A stretch of 64,000 nucleotides of DNA from Pseudomonas sp. SLFW. Lineage in GTDB: Bacteria; Pseudomonadota; Gammaproteobacteria; Pseudomonadales; Pseudomonadaceae. The translations under genes were made by a program, and so were the position numbers. The DNA is taken from NCBI RefSeq assembly GCF_009905615.1, contig NZ_JAAAKW010000009.1:62001-126000 (forward strand), read 5' to 3'. The notes under the pieces are model-generated. The model was given only the letters and a program-made list of their open reading frames with translations, was not told the origin of the DNA and ran no database searches. Below, one piece after another: positions 7,713 to 16,288 of this stretch; within the stretch, counting starts at the first letter, position 1; each line of letters opens with the position of its first letter.

Positions 7713-8260
7713 TAAGGGGCCTTCTGCTGGTCGGTTTTCTTTTTCGGCTGGATCACCATGTCGACGCGAGGACGCGCTTCGGTCACCTTACTGCCGGTGG
7801 CGCGGCCAGCGCTGGCAAGTTTTCTCACCGTGTCATAGACGATCTTCTCGCCCTGAGTCACGTTGTTGTCCTTGTCGACTACCTTGGCCTTGTCGATCAA
7901 TACGATGCGGTTTTGCGGCGCATGGTACTGGATCGTCACGCCCCAGCCCTGCACGGGTTTCGGGTCGCCGGCGGTCTGCAGTTGCTCGAAATACGCAAGG
8001 TTGCCGACAGAGGTCACGACATCGATATCACCAGCAGGGGTGCGAGTCATGGTCACCTTGTTGCCGGTAACCTTCATCGAACCCTGGGTGATGATCACGT
8101 TACCGGTGTAGGTGGCGATGCCTTGCTTGTCGTCCAGTTGGGCGTCATCGGCTTGAACACGGATGGGCTGATCCTGATCGTTCGGCAGAGCCCAGGCGCT
8201 CACGCTTCCCAGTGCTGCGCCCAGGCCAAGCAAAATAGGGAGGGTTTTAAGGAGCCTCAT
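7712..8260 (-). CDS. lptA: Periplasmic LPS-bridge protein LptA
   Basis: A 182-residue protein with a signal peptide (RLLKTLPILLGLGAALGSVSAWA, cleavage near residue 24) and an OstA-like beta-jellyroll. LptA units stack to form the periplasmic bridge that carries LPS from LptC to LptD. The C-terminus is basic (QPKKKTDQQKAP). It overlaps lptC by 14 bases and abuts lptB, indicating one transcription unit. Confidence 0.95.
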   Translation of the reverse strand: MRLLKTLPILLGLGAALGSVSAWALPNDQDQPIRVQADDAQLDDKQGIATYTGNVIITQGSMKVTGNKVTMTRTPAGDIDVVTSVGNLAYFEQLQTAGDPKPVQGWGVTIQYHAPQNRIVLIDKAKVVDKDNNVTQGEKIVYDTVRKLASAGRATGSKVTEARPRVDMVIQPKKKTDQQKAP

Positions 8261-8819
8261 ACTGTCCTCTTGCGTTCGATAGCAGGTGTATCCTGCTTTC
8301 TTTTAGATAGGCTTTCATACCCGTACCGGTGCTCACACCGTTGAAACCGTCGATTCTAACGGGTTGCGCGGTTTCCGCATATTGCTTCTGAGGGAAGACC
8401 GTCATGCGGGTGCTGGTGATGATCGTGGTGCGGTTCTTTTCGTCCGTGCGGTTGATGCGAACCTTGTCGATCAGCTCGACATGATCGCCTCCTGGCGACA
8501 CTTCGGCGCGCACGCTCTGCACGTGCCAGGGAAACTCCGATCCGCGAAACATCTGCAAAACCGGGGTCGTCATCAGGGTTACGTCGGTGGCCTTGAGGTG
8601 CTCGACCTTGTCGGCGGTCATGTCATATTGCATTGACCCATCCGGCAGGTACTGGATGCTGTGCGCGTTCATCGCGTAATAATCGATGGCGTTCTCATCC
8701 ACGGCCGCTTTGGGTTGATCCATGAAGCTTTCCGGGCTGATGTTCCAATAGCCGGCCGCTGCAAGCAGTACCGCCAGCACACCGAAGATCAGGAACGTAC
8801 GAATTCTTTTGCTCAGCAT
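8247..8819 (-). CDS. lptC: LPS export protein LptC
   Basis: A 190-residue bitopic inner-membrane protein with one N-terminal transmembrane helix (about 7-24, RTFLIFGVLAVLLAAAGYW) and a periplasmic jellyroll that accepts LPS from LptB2FG and hands it to LptA. It begins 10 bases after kdsC and overlaps lptA, so expression is probably coupled. Length and arrangement match the family. Confidence 0.94.
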   Translation of the reverse strand: MLSKRIRTFLIFGVLAVLLAAAGYWNISPESFMDQPKAAVDENAIDYYAMNAHSIQYLPDGSMQYDMTADKVEHLKATDVTLMTTPVLQMFRGSEFPWHVQSVRAEVSPGGDHVELIDKVRINRTDEKNRTTIITSTRMTVFPQKQYAETAQPVRIDGFNGVSTGTGMKAYLKESRIHLLSNARGQYEAP

Positions 8820-8829
8820 AAATGCACTT

Positions 8830-9372
8830 CTATAAGTAGGCGGCGTGGGCCGCTTCGAGGTTGCCCTGAGCTGTCAGGATCAACTCGCAGAATTCCCGGG
8901 CGGCGCCTTCGCCGCCTCGTGCCTGGGTCGTGCCATGCGCATGCTGGCGGACAAATCCAGCGGCATTGGCCACAGCCATGCCCAGACCGACACGGCGGAT
9001 CACCGGCAGGTCAGGCAGGTCATCACCCAGATAGGCGACCTGTTCGTAGCTTAGGTTCAGTTGCTGCAAAAGCTCGTCGAGCACCACCAGTTTGTCTTCG
9101 CGTCCCTGATAAAGATGCGCGATGCCCAGGTTTTTGGCGCGGCGTTCGACCACCGGCGTCTTGCGGCCGCTGATGATAGCGGTGATCACCCCCGAGTTGA
9201 TCAGCATCTTGATACCCTGGCCATCGAGGGTATTGAAGGTCTTGAACTCGCTGCCATCTTCCAGAAAATACAGTCGGCCATCGGTCAGCACGCCATCGAC
9301 ATCGAAGACGGCCAGCTTGATGCCTTTGCCGCGCTGCATCAATTCGCTGTTGTTGAGGTTGTCGGCGCTCAT
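8830..9372 (-). CDS. kdsC: 3-deoxy-D-manno-octulosonate 8-phosphate phosphatase KdsC
   Basis: A 180-residue HAD phosphatase of the C0 type (no cap). The nucleophile motif FDVDGVLTDG lies at about 22-31; motif II Ser/Thr and the GDDLPDLPV motif follow. It removes phosphate from Kdo-8-P to give Kdo for the LPS inner core. Its ATG directly abuts the kdsD stop. An alternative ATG further in (MQRGKG) is possible because the first ~11 residues are less conserved. Confidence 0.95.
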   Translation of the reverse strand: MSADNLNNSELMQRGKGIKLAVFDVDGVLTDGRLYFLEDGSEFKTFNTLDGQGIKMLINSGVITAIISGRKTPVVERRAKNLGIAHLYQGREDKLVVLDELLQQLNLSYEQVAYLGDDLPDLPVIRRVGLGMAVANAAGFVRQHAHGTTQARGGEGAAREFCELILTAQGNLEAAHAAYL

Positions 9373-10347
9373 TTACATCACTCCCGCACGCAGCAGATCC
9401 TGAAGGTTGAACGCACCCACCGGGTAGTCGTTCCCGTCGACAACGATCAGCGCACTGATCTTGTTGTCTTCCATGATTTTCAGCGCTTCGGCTGCCAGCA
9501 TGTCGGCACGGACGGTTTTACCGTGAACGGTCATGACGTCATCGATGGTCGCTTGGCGGATGTCGATGTCGCGGTCCAGGGTCCGGCGCAAATCGCCGTC
9601 GGTGAAGATCCCTGCCAGTCGGCCATCGGCTTCGACAATGGCGGTCATGCCCAGGCCCTTGCGGGTCATTTCCATCAGCGAATCACGCAATGGCGTGCCG
9701 CGGGCGACTTTCGGAAGTTCGGCCTCAGTGTGCATGACGTGCTCGACCTTGAGCAGCAGGCGGCGACCCAGCGCGCCACCGGGGTGCGAGAATGCGAAAT
9801 CTTCAGCCGTGAAACCGCGCGCATCCAGCAGGGCCACGGCCAGCGCATCGCCCATGACCAATGCAGCGGTGGTCGAGGAGGTGGGCGCCAGGTTGAGTGG
9901 ACAGGCTTCTTTTTCGACTCGGGCATTGAGGTTGACGTCCGCCGCCTTCGCCAGCGTCGACTCGGGGTTGCCGGTCAGGCTGATGAGCTTGATGCCCAGG
10001 CGTTTGATCAAGGGCAACAGCGTCACGATCTCTGCGGTGGTGCCCGAGTTGGACAGCGCGAGAATGATGTCCGCGCTGGTGATCATGCCCATGTCACCGT
10101 GGCTGGCTTCGGCAGGATGGACGAAGAACGACGGGGTGCCTGTGCTGGCCAGTGTGGCCGCGATCTTTTTGCCAATGTGGCCGGACTTGCCCATCCCGAC
10201 CACGACCACGCGGCCCTGGCTCGCGAGAATCATCTCGCAAGCGCTTACGAAATCCGCATCGATATGTGCCAGCAGACCTTCGACGGCCTCGATTTCGAGG
10301 CGGATGGTGCACTGGGCAGATTGAATCAGGTCGCGGGCGTTGGTCAT
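9373..10347 (-). CDS. kdsD: D-arabinose 5-phosphate isomerase KdsD
   Basis: A 324-residue protein with an N-terminal SIS (sugar isomerase) domain (about 40-180, including GMGKSGHIGKK and SNSGTTAEI) and two C-terminal CBS domains (about 205-320). It converts ribulose-5-P to arabinose-5-P, the first step of Kdo synthesis. It is the first gene of the block that continues kdsC-lptCAB, so Kdo supply and LPS export are co-transcribed. It is divergent from mlaF. Confidence 0.95.
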   Translation of the reverse strand: MTNARDLIQSAQCTIRLEIEAVEGLLAHIDADFVSACEMILASQGRVVVVGMGKSGHIGKKIAATLASTGTPSFFVHPAEASHGDMGMITSADIILALSNSGTTAEIVTLLPLIKRLGIKLISLTGNPESTLAKAADVNLNARVEKEACPLNLAPTSSTTAALVMGDALAVALLDARGFTAEDFAFSHPGGALGRRLLLKVEHVMHTEAELPKVARGTPLRDSLMEMTRKGLGMTAIVEADGRLAGIFTDGDLRRTLDRDIDIRQATIDDVMTVHGKTVRADMLAAEALKIMEDNKISALIVVDGNDYPVGAFNLQDLLRAGVM

Positions 10348-10382
10348 GTCAAGAATAGGGTCGGTCGGGTGAAAAGGCGGGG

Positions 10383-10388
10383 ATTATA
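10383..10388 (-). promoter_or_regulatory. kdsD: Consensus -10 (TATAAT) for kdsD
   Basis: On the minus strand CGCTATAATCCC gives a perfect -10 hexamer about 35 bases upstream of the kdsD ATG. No good -35 is seen at 16-18 bases. It could be the main promoter of the kdsD-kdsC-lptCAB unit. Confidence 0.45.
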
Positions 10389-10547
10389 GCGACAATGTTG
10401 AAAACCCTCACGCTTCATCGTCGCTGTTTGTTTAATAGAAGCTTGCGGTCCGTCAGTTCTCGTTCAGCAAAGGTGTGTTGGCGGTGCAGGAAAATTCCTC
10501 CGGGTCTGAAATATCTGTCCCTATTAACGACTTGCCGTGTTGGAGCT

Positions 10548-10576
10548 TTGGCGGCGTTCGACAGCGGTGTTATAGT
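10548..10576 (+). promoter_or_regulatory. mlaF: Sigma70-type promoter for mlaF
   Basis: TTGGCG (10548-10553), a 17-base spacer, then TATAGT (10571-10576). It is about 85 bases before the mlaF ATG and is the best promoter match in this spacer. Confidence 0.55.
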
Positions 10577-10662
10577 TCGCCGCTTGTTCGGCCCCTCCAG
10601 ACAGTGTGTCGTTCGTCAAGGACGCGGCATCTGAGAGACAGGCTGTATCGCAAGGAGTTTAG

Positions 10663-11472
10663 ATGAGCGCCGATAACGCCTACGCGGTCGAATTGAAGGG
10701 AGTGTCCTTCAAGCGCGGCTCGCGCAGCATCTTCAATAATGTCGATATCCGCATTCCCCGGGGCAAAGTCACCGGCATCATGGGGCCGTCGGGCAGTGGC
10801 AAGACCACTTTGCTGCGCCTGATGGGCGCACAACTGCGTCCGAGCAGCGGCGAAGTCTGGGTCAATGGCCAGAACCTGCCGAAGCTGTCACGCAGCGATC
10901 TCTTCGATGCGCGCAAGCAGATGGGCGTGCTGTTCCAGAGTGGCGCGCTGTTTACCGACCTCGATGTCTTCGAGAACGTTGCGTTCCCGCTCCGAGTGCA
11001 CACCAAGCTACCAGAAGACATGATTCGCGACATCGTGCTGCTCAAACTGCAGGCGGTCGGGCTGCGCGGCGCCGTCGAGTTGATGCCCGATGAGCTGTCT
11101 GGCGGCATGAAGCGTCGGGTCGCGCTGGCCCGGGCAATTGCGCTCGATCCTCAGATTCTCATGTACGACGAGCCCTTTGTCGGGCAGGACCCGATTGCCA
11201 TGGGCGTCCTGGTGCGCCTGATCCGCCTGCTCAACGATGCATTGGGCATCACCAGTGTGGTGGTCTCTCACGACCTGGCCGAGACGGCGAGTATCGCTGA
11301 CTATCTCTATGTCGTCGGTGACGGGCAGGTGCTGGGGCAAGGTACGCCGCAGGAACTGATGCAGTCGGATAACCCGCGCATTCGGCAATTCATGACAGGG
11401 GATCCAGACGGCCCCGTGCCTTTCCACTATCCGGCACCGGATTATCGCGAAGATCTTTTGGGGAAGCGCTGA
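10663..11472 (+). CDS. mlaF: Phospholipid transport ATPase MlaF
   Basis: A 269-residue ABC ATPase with Walker A GPSGSGKTT (about 43-51), signature LSGGMKRR and Walker B ILMYDEPFVGQDP. Together with MlaE, MlaB and hexameric MlaD it forms the inner-membrane complex that keeps phospholipids out of the outer leaflet of the outer membrane. The ATG follows AAGGAG at the usual distance. The last codon overlaps mlaE (ATGA). Pseudomonas genomes often call this gene ttg2A. Confidence 0.95.
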   Translation: MSADNAYAVELKGVSFKRGSRSIFNNVDIRIPRGKVTGIMGPSGSGKTTLLRLMGAQLRPSSGEVWVNGQNLPKLSRSDLFDARKQMGVLFQSGALFTDLDVFENVAFPLRVHTKLPEDMIRDIVLLKLQAVGLRGAVELMPDELSGGMKRRVALARAIALDPQILMYDEPFVGQDPIAMGVLVRLIRLLNDALGITSVVVSHDLAETASIADYLYVVGDGQVLGQGTPQELMQSDNPRIRQFMTGDPDGPVPFHYPAPDYREDLLGKR

Positions 11473-12269
11473 TGCGCAGAAAGTCATTGATGGATCGTGT
11501 TCGCCTGATGGGGCGCTCCGCGATCGATATTGTTGCAGTGTTGGGGCGTTCGGGGATTTTTCTGGTTCATGCCTTGTTGGGGCGAGGCGGAATCGGCGGC
11601 GGTTTTCAATTGTTGGTTCGCCAGTTGTATTCGGTCGGTGTCATGTCGCTGGCGATCATCGTCGTGTCCGGCATTTTCATCGGCATGGTGCTCGCGCTGC
11701 AGGGGTTCAGCATTCTCGCCAAGTACGGTTCCGAACAGGCCGTGGGGCAGATGGTTGCCTTGACGTTGCTGCGTGAGCTGGGCCCGGTCGTCACAGCGTT
11801 GCTGTTTGCTGGCCGTGCGGGTTCAGCGTTGACCGCCGAAATCGGCAACATGAAGTCCACAGAGCAGTTGTCCAGCCTGGAAATGATCGGCGTCGATCCG
11901 CTGAAATACATTGCCGCGCCTCGCTTGTGGGCCGGTTTCATTTCGTTGCCGGTGTTGGCCATCATCTTCAGCGTGGTCGGCATCTGGGGCGGCTCATGGG
12001 TCGCCGTTGACTGGCTGGGCGTCTATGAAGGCTCCTTCTGGGCGAATATGCAGAACAGCGTTTCCTTCCCGAACGATGTAATCAACGGTGTCATCAAAAG
12101 CGTCGTCTTCGCCTTTGTGGTCACCTGGATCGCCGTGTTCCAAGGTTATGACTGCGAACCCACTTCAGAGGGGATCAGTCGCGCCACGACCAAGACCGTG
12201 GTCTACGCCTCATTGGCCGTACTGGGCCTGGACTTTATTTTGACCGCCTTGATGTTTGGAGACTTCTGA
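11472..12269 (+). CDS. mlaE: Phospholipid ABC transporter permease MlaE
   Basis: A 265-residue integral membrane protein of the MlaE/permease family with about five to six hydrophobic segments and the conserved ALTAEIGNMKSTEQLSSLEM segment after the second. It forms the dimeric membrane core onto which MlaD and MlaF assemble. It overlaps mlaF by four bases and mlaD by one base, indicating coupled translation. Confidence 0.95.
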   Translation: MRRKSLMDRVRLMGRSAIDIVAVLGRSGIFLVHALLGRGGIGGGFQLLVRQLYSVGVMSLAIIVVSGIFIGMVLALQGFSILAKYGSEQAVGQMVALTLLRELGPVVTALLFAGRAGSALTAEIGNMKSTEQLSSLEMIGVDPLKYIAAPRLWAGFISLPVLAIIFSVVGIWGGSWVAVDWLGVYEGSFWANMQNSVSFPNDVINGVIKSVVFAFVVTWIAVFQGYDCEPTSEGISRATTKTVVYASLAVLGLDFILTALMFGDF

Positions 12270-12736
12270 TGCAAAACCGCACCCTCGAAACCGGTGTCGG
12301 CCTGTTCCTGCTGGCCGGAATTCTGGCTTTGCTCTTGCTCGCCCTGCGCGTCAGCGGTCTGAGCGCCAGCACGACCAACGACAGTTATAAACTTTATGCA
12401 AATTTCGACAATATCGCCGGTTTGACTGTCAGAGCGAAGGTGACCATGGCCGGTGTGACTATCGGCAAGGTCACTGCAATCGATCTGGACCACGATACTT
12501 TCGCGGCGCGCGTGACCATGGACGTGGATAAGCGGGTGAACAACCTGCCTTCGGACTCCACTGCGTCCATCCTGACCGCTGGCTTGCTGGGCGAGAAATA
12601 CGTCGGCATCAGCGTGGGTGGTGATGACCAGTTGTTGAAGGATGGCGGCACGATTCATGACACCCAGTCGTCGCTGGTACTCGAAGACCTGATCGGTAAA
12701 TTCCTGCTTAATACGGTCAATAAAGACGCCAAATGA
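12269..12736 (+). CDS. mlaD: Phospholipid-binding MCE protein MlaD
   Basis: A 155-residue protein with one N-terminal transmembrane helix (about 7-27) and one MCE domain (about 38-115; YKLYANFDNIAGLTVRAKV). MlaD forms a hexameric ring on the periplasmic side of MlaE and channels phospholipid from MlaC. The size is typical of single-MCE MlaD. It overlaps the previous gene by one base. Confidence 0.95.
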   Translation: MQNRTLETGVGLFLLAGILALLLLALRVSGLSASTTNDSYKLYANFDNIAGLTVRAKVTMAGVTIGKVTAIDLDHDTFAARVTMDVDKRVNNLPSDSTASILTAGLLGEKYVGISVGGDDQLLKDGGTIHDTQSSLVLEDLIGKFLLNTVNKDAK

Positions 12737-12747
12737 GGAAGCTGTTC

Positions 12748-13395
12748 ATGATCTCTAACTTGCGACGTGGCCTGTTGGTACTGCTTGCAGCGCTGCCCTT
12801 GATCGCCAATGCGGCGGGCTCCGCGCACGATCTGGTGCAGGACACGACCAACAAGATGCTGGCCGACCTGAGTGCCAATAAAGAAAAGTACAAGCAGGAC
12901 CCCAGCGCGTTTTATAGCGCGCTGAACACCATCGTGGGCCCGGTGGTCGATGCCGAAGGTATTTCCAGGAGCATCATGACCGTCAAGTATTCGCGCAACG
13001 CTACGCCAGCGCAGATGCAAACCTTCGCGGACAATTTCAAAAGGGGGTTGTTTCAGTTCTACGGCAATGCCCTGCTGGAATACAACAACCAAGGTATCGC
13101 GGTTGACCCGCCGAAAGATGAGTCAGGTGATCGGACCAGCGTCGGTATGACCGTCAAGGGCACCAACGGCGCGGTTTATCCCGTGCAGTACACACTGGAG
13201 AAGGTCGGCGGCGAATGGAAGTTGCGTAACGTGATCATCAACGGCATCAACATTGGCAAGCTGTTCCGGGATCAGTTCGCTGACGCCATGCAGCGCAACG
13301 GCAACAATCTGGACAAGACCATCAACGGTTGGGCTGGTGAAGTCGCCAAGGCCAAGCAGGAGACCGAAAACTCGCCTGACAAGGTCGTCAAATGA
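12748..13395 (+). CDS. mlaC: Periplasmic phospholipid-binding protein MlaC
   Basis: A 215-residue protein with a signal peptide (MISNLRRGLLVLLAALPL to about ANA) and the Tol_Tol_Ttg2/MlaC fold. It shuttles phospholipid between the outer-membrane MlaA complex and MlaD. An in-frame ATG at 12733 overlaps the mlaD stop, but GAGGAAG lies six bases before the ATG at 12748, giving a cleaner signal peptide, so I prefer the second start. The gene overlaps mlaB by four bases. Confidence 0.93.
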   Translation: MISNLRRGLLVLLAALPLIANAAGSAHDLVQDTTNKMLADLSANKEKYKQDPSAFYSALNTIVGPVVDAEGISRSIMTVKYSRNATPAQMQTFADNFKRGLFQFYGNALLEYNNQGIAVDPPKDESGDRTSVGMTVKGTNGAVYPVQYTLEKVGGEWKLRNVIINGINIGKLFRDQFADAMQRNGNNLDKTINGWAGEVAKAKQETENSPDKVVK

Positions 13396-13697
13396 GTGAT
13401 GCATGTGTCACCGCCGTCGGTGGCGGCGAACTGAAGCTGTTCGGTGTGCTGGACTACCGCACCGGCCCGGCCCTGCGCGAGCAAGGTGCCGAGCTGATCA
13501 AAGCCAGCGATGCGCCGACACTGGTGCTGGATTGCTCGGCGGTGGAAAAATCCAGCAGCGTGGGCCTGGCCTTGCTGCTGGCGTTCATGCGCGATGGGCA
13601 GGCGGCCGGCAAAACGGTGAGCGTGCGTGCATTGCCTGAAGATATGAGAGAGATTGCACAGGTATCGGGTCTGACCGAACTGTTCGAACAACACTGA
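13392..13697 (+). CDS. mlaB: STAS-domain protein MlaB
   Basis: A 101-residue cytoplasmic STAS-domain protein containing VLDCSAVEKSSSVGLALLLAF, the helix-start serine region of the family. MlaB binds MlaF and stabilises the transporter. It is the last mla gene, and a terminator follows at 13714-13765. The operon lacks mlaA, which lies elsewhere in Pseudomonas. Confidence 0.9.
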   Translation: MSDACVTAVGGGELKLFGVLDYRTGPALREQGAELIKASDAPTLVLDCSAVEKSSSVGLALLLAFMRDGQAAGKTVSVRALPEDMREIAQVSGLTELFEQH

Positions 13698-13713
13698 AGG
13701 CTGTCGTCGATCA

Positions 13714-13765
13714 AGCCCCTCGTCCGGCACCTGCACAGCAGGGTTCGCAACGAGAGGGCTTTTTT
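13714..13765 (+). terminator. Rho-independent terminator after mlaB
   Basis: AGCCCCTCGT pairs with ACGAGAGGGCT (one bulge) around a long loop, followed by a T run (13760-13765). It ends the mlaFEDCB transcript and separates it from ibaG. Confidence 0.7.
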
Positions 13766-13811
13766 GTATGATGGCCGACCCGCGCGCGTAGAGCGCCGAT
13801 TGAGGTTAAGC

Positions 13812-14051
13812 ATGCAGGCCGTAGAAGTTAAAAGCTTCCTTGAAGGTAAGCTGCCAGAGATCCAGGTCGAAGTTGAAGGCGAAGGCTGCAACTTCCAGTT
13901 GAACGTGATCAGCGATGAACTGGCTACACTGAGTCCAGTCAAGCGCCAGCAGCAGATCTACACGCATTTGAACCCGTGGATCGCCGATGGCAGCATCCAC
14001 GCGGTCACCATGAAATTCTTCAGCCGCGCTGCATGGGCCGAGCGCACCTGA
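13812..14051 (+). CDS. ibaG: BolA-family protein IbaG (YrbA)
   Basis: A 79-residue BolA-like protein starting MQAVEVKSFLEGKLP. The FQLNVISDELATLSPVKRQQQIY segment contains the class II BolA/IbaG helix-turn-helix-like loop. IbaG binds monothiol glutaredoxin with an iron-sulfur cluster and is tied to acid and envelope stress in E. coli. An upstream in-frame start 16 codons earlier is disfavoured because that part overlaps the mlaB terminator. It lies 23 bases ahead of murA, a widely conserved pairing. Confidence 0.92.
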   Translation: MQAVEVKSFLEGKLPEIQVEVEGEGCNFQLNVISDELATLSPVKRQQQIYTHLNPWIADGSIHAVTMKFFSRAAWAERT

Positions 14052-14074
14052 GCCAAACTGGCGTCGAGATCCTA

Positions 14075-15340
14075 ATGGACAAACTGATTATTACTGGCGG
14101 CGTTCGTCTTGATGGCGAAATCCGCATTTCCGGGGCGAAGAACTCTGCCCTGCCGATTCTTGCTGCAACGCTGCTGGCCGATGGGCCAGTCACCGTTCAG
14201 AACCTGCCGCACCTGCACGACATCACCACCATGATCGAGTTGTTCGGTCGCATGGGCATCGAGCCGATCATTGACGAGAAGCTCAGCGTCGAGATCGATC
14301 CTCGCACCATCAAGACCCTGATCGCGCCCTACGAACTGGTGAAAACCATGCGTGCGTCGATTCTGGTGCTGGGCCCGATGGTTGCCCGTTTTGGCGAGGC
14401 CGAGGTGGCGCTGCCAGGCGGTTGCGCCATCGGTTCGCGTCCGGTTGACCTGCACATCCGCGGCCTCGAAGCCATGGGTGCGGTCATTGAAGTCGAAGGC
14501 GGCTACATCAAGGCCAAGGCGCCTGAAGGCGGCTTGCGTGGTGCCCACTTCTTCTTCGATACCGTCAGCGTGACCGGTACCGAGAACATAATGATGGCCG
14601 CTGCCCTGGCCCGTGGCCGCAGCGTGCTGCAAAACGCCGCTCGCGAGCCTGAAGTCGTCGACCTGGCAAACTTCATCAACGCTATGGGCGGCAAGGTCTC
14701 CGGCGCTGGCACCGATACAATCACCATCGATGGCGTCGAGCGTCTGGGCAAGGCGACCTATCGCGTCATGCCTGACCGTATCGAAACCGGCACCTACCTG
14801 GTCGCCGCTGCCGTGACCGGTGGCCGCGTCAAGGTCAAGGACACCGATCCGACCATTCTCGAAGCTGTTCTTGAAAAGCTGCGTGAGTCCGGTGCTGAAA
14901 TCACGACCGGTGCCGACTGGATCGAGCTGAACATGCATGGCAAGCGTCCGAAGGCCGTGAACCTGCGCACCGCGCCGTATCCGGCATTCCCGACCGACAT
15001 GCAAGCGCAGTTTATTTCGCTGAACGCCATTGCCGAAGGCACGGGCGCGATCATCGAGACCATCTTCGAAAACCGCTTCATGCACGTGTATGAAATGCAC
15101 CGCATGGGCGCGCAGATCCAGGTCGAAGGCAATACCGCCATCGTCACCGGCTGCGAGAAACTCAAAGGCGCGCCTGTGATGGCGACCGACCTGCGTGCTT
15201 CGGCCAGCCTCGTGCTGTCGGCGCTGGTGGCCGAGGGCGATACGCTGATCGACCGCATCTACCACATAGACCGTGGTTACGAGTGCATCGAAGAGAAGCT
15301 GCAAATGCTGGGCGCGAAAATCCGTCGCGTACCGGGCTAG
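14075..15340 (+). CDS. murA: UDP-N-acetylglucosamine 1-carboxyvinyltransferase MurA
   Basis: A 421-residue EPSP-synthase-fold enzyme starting MDKLIITGGVRL. It transfers enolpyruvate from PEP to UDP-GlcNAc, the first committed peptidoglycan step in the cytoplasm. The catalytic, fosfomycin-reactive cysteine is Cys117 in PGGCAIGSRP; the UDP-GlcNAc-binding KNSALP motif is at 22-27. Its length matches the family, so a much longer open frame starting at 13976 is not credible. It follows ibaG and precedes hisG after a 165-base spacer with a strong hairpin. Confidence 0.97.
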   Translation: MDKLIITGGVRLDGEIRISGAKNSALPILAATLLADGPVTVQNLPHLHDITTMIELFGRMGIEPIIDEKLSVEIDPRTIKTLIAPYELVKTMRASILVLGPMVARFGEAEVALPGGCAIGSRPVDLHIRGLEAMGAVIEVEGGYIKAKAPEGGLRGAHFFFDTVSVTGTENIMMAAALARGRSVLQNAAREPEVVDLANFINAMGGKVSGAGTDTITIDGVERLGKATYRVMPDRIETGTYLVAAAVTGGRVKVKDTDPTILEAVLEKLRESGAEITTGADWIELNMHGKRPKAVNLRTAPYPAFPTDMQAQFISLNAIAEGTGAIIETIFENRFMHVYEMHRMGAQIQVEGNTAIVTGCEKLKGAPVMATDLRASASLVLSALVAEGDTLIDRIYHIDRGYECIEEKLQMLGAKIRRVPG

Positions 15341-15354
15341 CAGTCCTCGGGGTT

Positions 15355-15381
15355 CCGTTGCCCGGACTCACCGGGCAACGG
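15355..15381 (+). other. Perfect 11-bp hairpin between murA and hisG
   Basis: CCGTTGCCCGG, loop ACTCA, then CCGGGCAACGG, beginning 15 bases after the murA stop. No T run follows directly, so it is not a textbook intrinsic terminator. It could stabilise the murA mRNA 3' end, act as a Rho-linked or weak terminator, or be a decayed repeat element. Confidence 0.6.
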
Positions 15382-15505
15382 GGCCGCCGTTTGAAAGTTT
15401 GACCTTTTGAATCGTTTCACTTCGAGTCCAGCTGTCGCGACTCGAAGGTTGCCGGGCGCCCATTGCGACCCGACATGCGCATGCTGATAAGGACTGACGT
15501 TTCCC

Positions 15506-16141
15506 ATGTTGACCATCGCACTGTCCAAGGGCCGAATCCTTGACGACACCCTGCCGCTTCTCGCTGCTGCGGGCATCGTGCCGACCGAGAATCCGGACAA
15601 GAGCCGCAAGCTGATCATTCCTACGACGCAGGACGATGTGCGCCTGTTGATCGTACGCGCGACGGACGTGCCGACCTACGTTGAGCATGGTGCGGCAGAC
15701 CTGGGTGTGGCGGGCAAGGACGTTCTGATGGAATACGGCGGCCAGGGGCTTTATGAGCCGCTGGACCTGCAAATCGCCCAGTGCAAGCTGATGACTGCAG
15801 GTGCTGTCGGCGCGGGCGAGCCCAAAGGCCGTCTGCGTGTGGCGACCAAGTTCGTCAACGTCGCCAAGCGTTACTACGCCGAGCAGGGCCGTCAGGTCGA
15901 CATCATCAAGCTGTACGGCTCGATGGAGCTGGCGCCGCTGGTGGGTCTGGCCGACAAGATCATCGATGTCGTCGACACCGGCAATACGCTGCGTGCCAAC
16001 GGCCTTGAGCCTCAGGAACTGATTGCCCATATCAGTTCACGTCTGGTGGTCAACAAGGCATCGATGAAGATGCAACACGCCTGCATCCAGTCGCTGATCG
16101 ACACACTTCGTACTGCAGTGGAGTCGCGACACCGCGGCTGA
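15506..16141 (+). CDS. hisG: ATP phosphoribosyltransferase, short form HisG
   Basis: A 211-residue HisG of the short (HisGS) type lacking the C-terminal ACT-like regulatory domain. It joins ATP and PRPP in the first step of histidine synthesis. Conserved pieces are LTIALSKGRI, GAADLGVAGKD and the PRPP-binding VDTGNTLRANGL. Short HisG normally needs HisZ as regulatory subunit; no hisZ is in this window. SD-like TAAGGA lies just before the ATG. hisD and hisC follow. Confidence 0.95.
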   Translation: MLTIALSKGRILDDTLPLLAAAGIVPTENPDKSRKLIIPTTQDDVRLLIVRATDVPTYVEHGAADLGVAGKDVLMEYGGQGLYEPLDLQIAQCKLMTAGAVGAGEPKGRLRVATKFVNVAKRYYAEQGRQVDIIKLYGSMELAPLVGLADKIIDVVDTGNTLRANGLEPQELIAHISSRLVVNKASMKMQHACIQSLIDTLRTAVESRHRG

Positions 16142-16288
16142 CTGTTTCGCGTGACGTTACACAACGTCGCGCCCAGCTATCCGTGTCATAGCCAAATTTC
16201 TCAGGTGCCTGCGCGGATGGCTTGGTAGCTTAGGCTCCTGCCTTCGCATCAGGCTCCTGTGAAAACGCCATTTATAGAGGCTCACGCT

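Larger units (their letters stand above)
10348..10662. other. Divergent kdsD-mlaF regulatory region
   Basis: 315 bases without a gene between two outer-membrane biogenesis operons. It carries a TATAAT reading toward kdsD and a TTGGCG-N17-TATAGT promoter reading toward mlaF (listed separately). The rest (about 10390-10545) shows no clear repeat or ORF. Confidence 0.6.

Noticed and set aside
14072..15304. 410-codon minus-strand frame opposite murA
   Set aside because: Antisense shadow; murA is intact with its catalytic cysteine.
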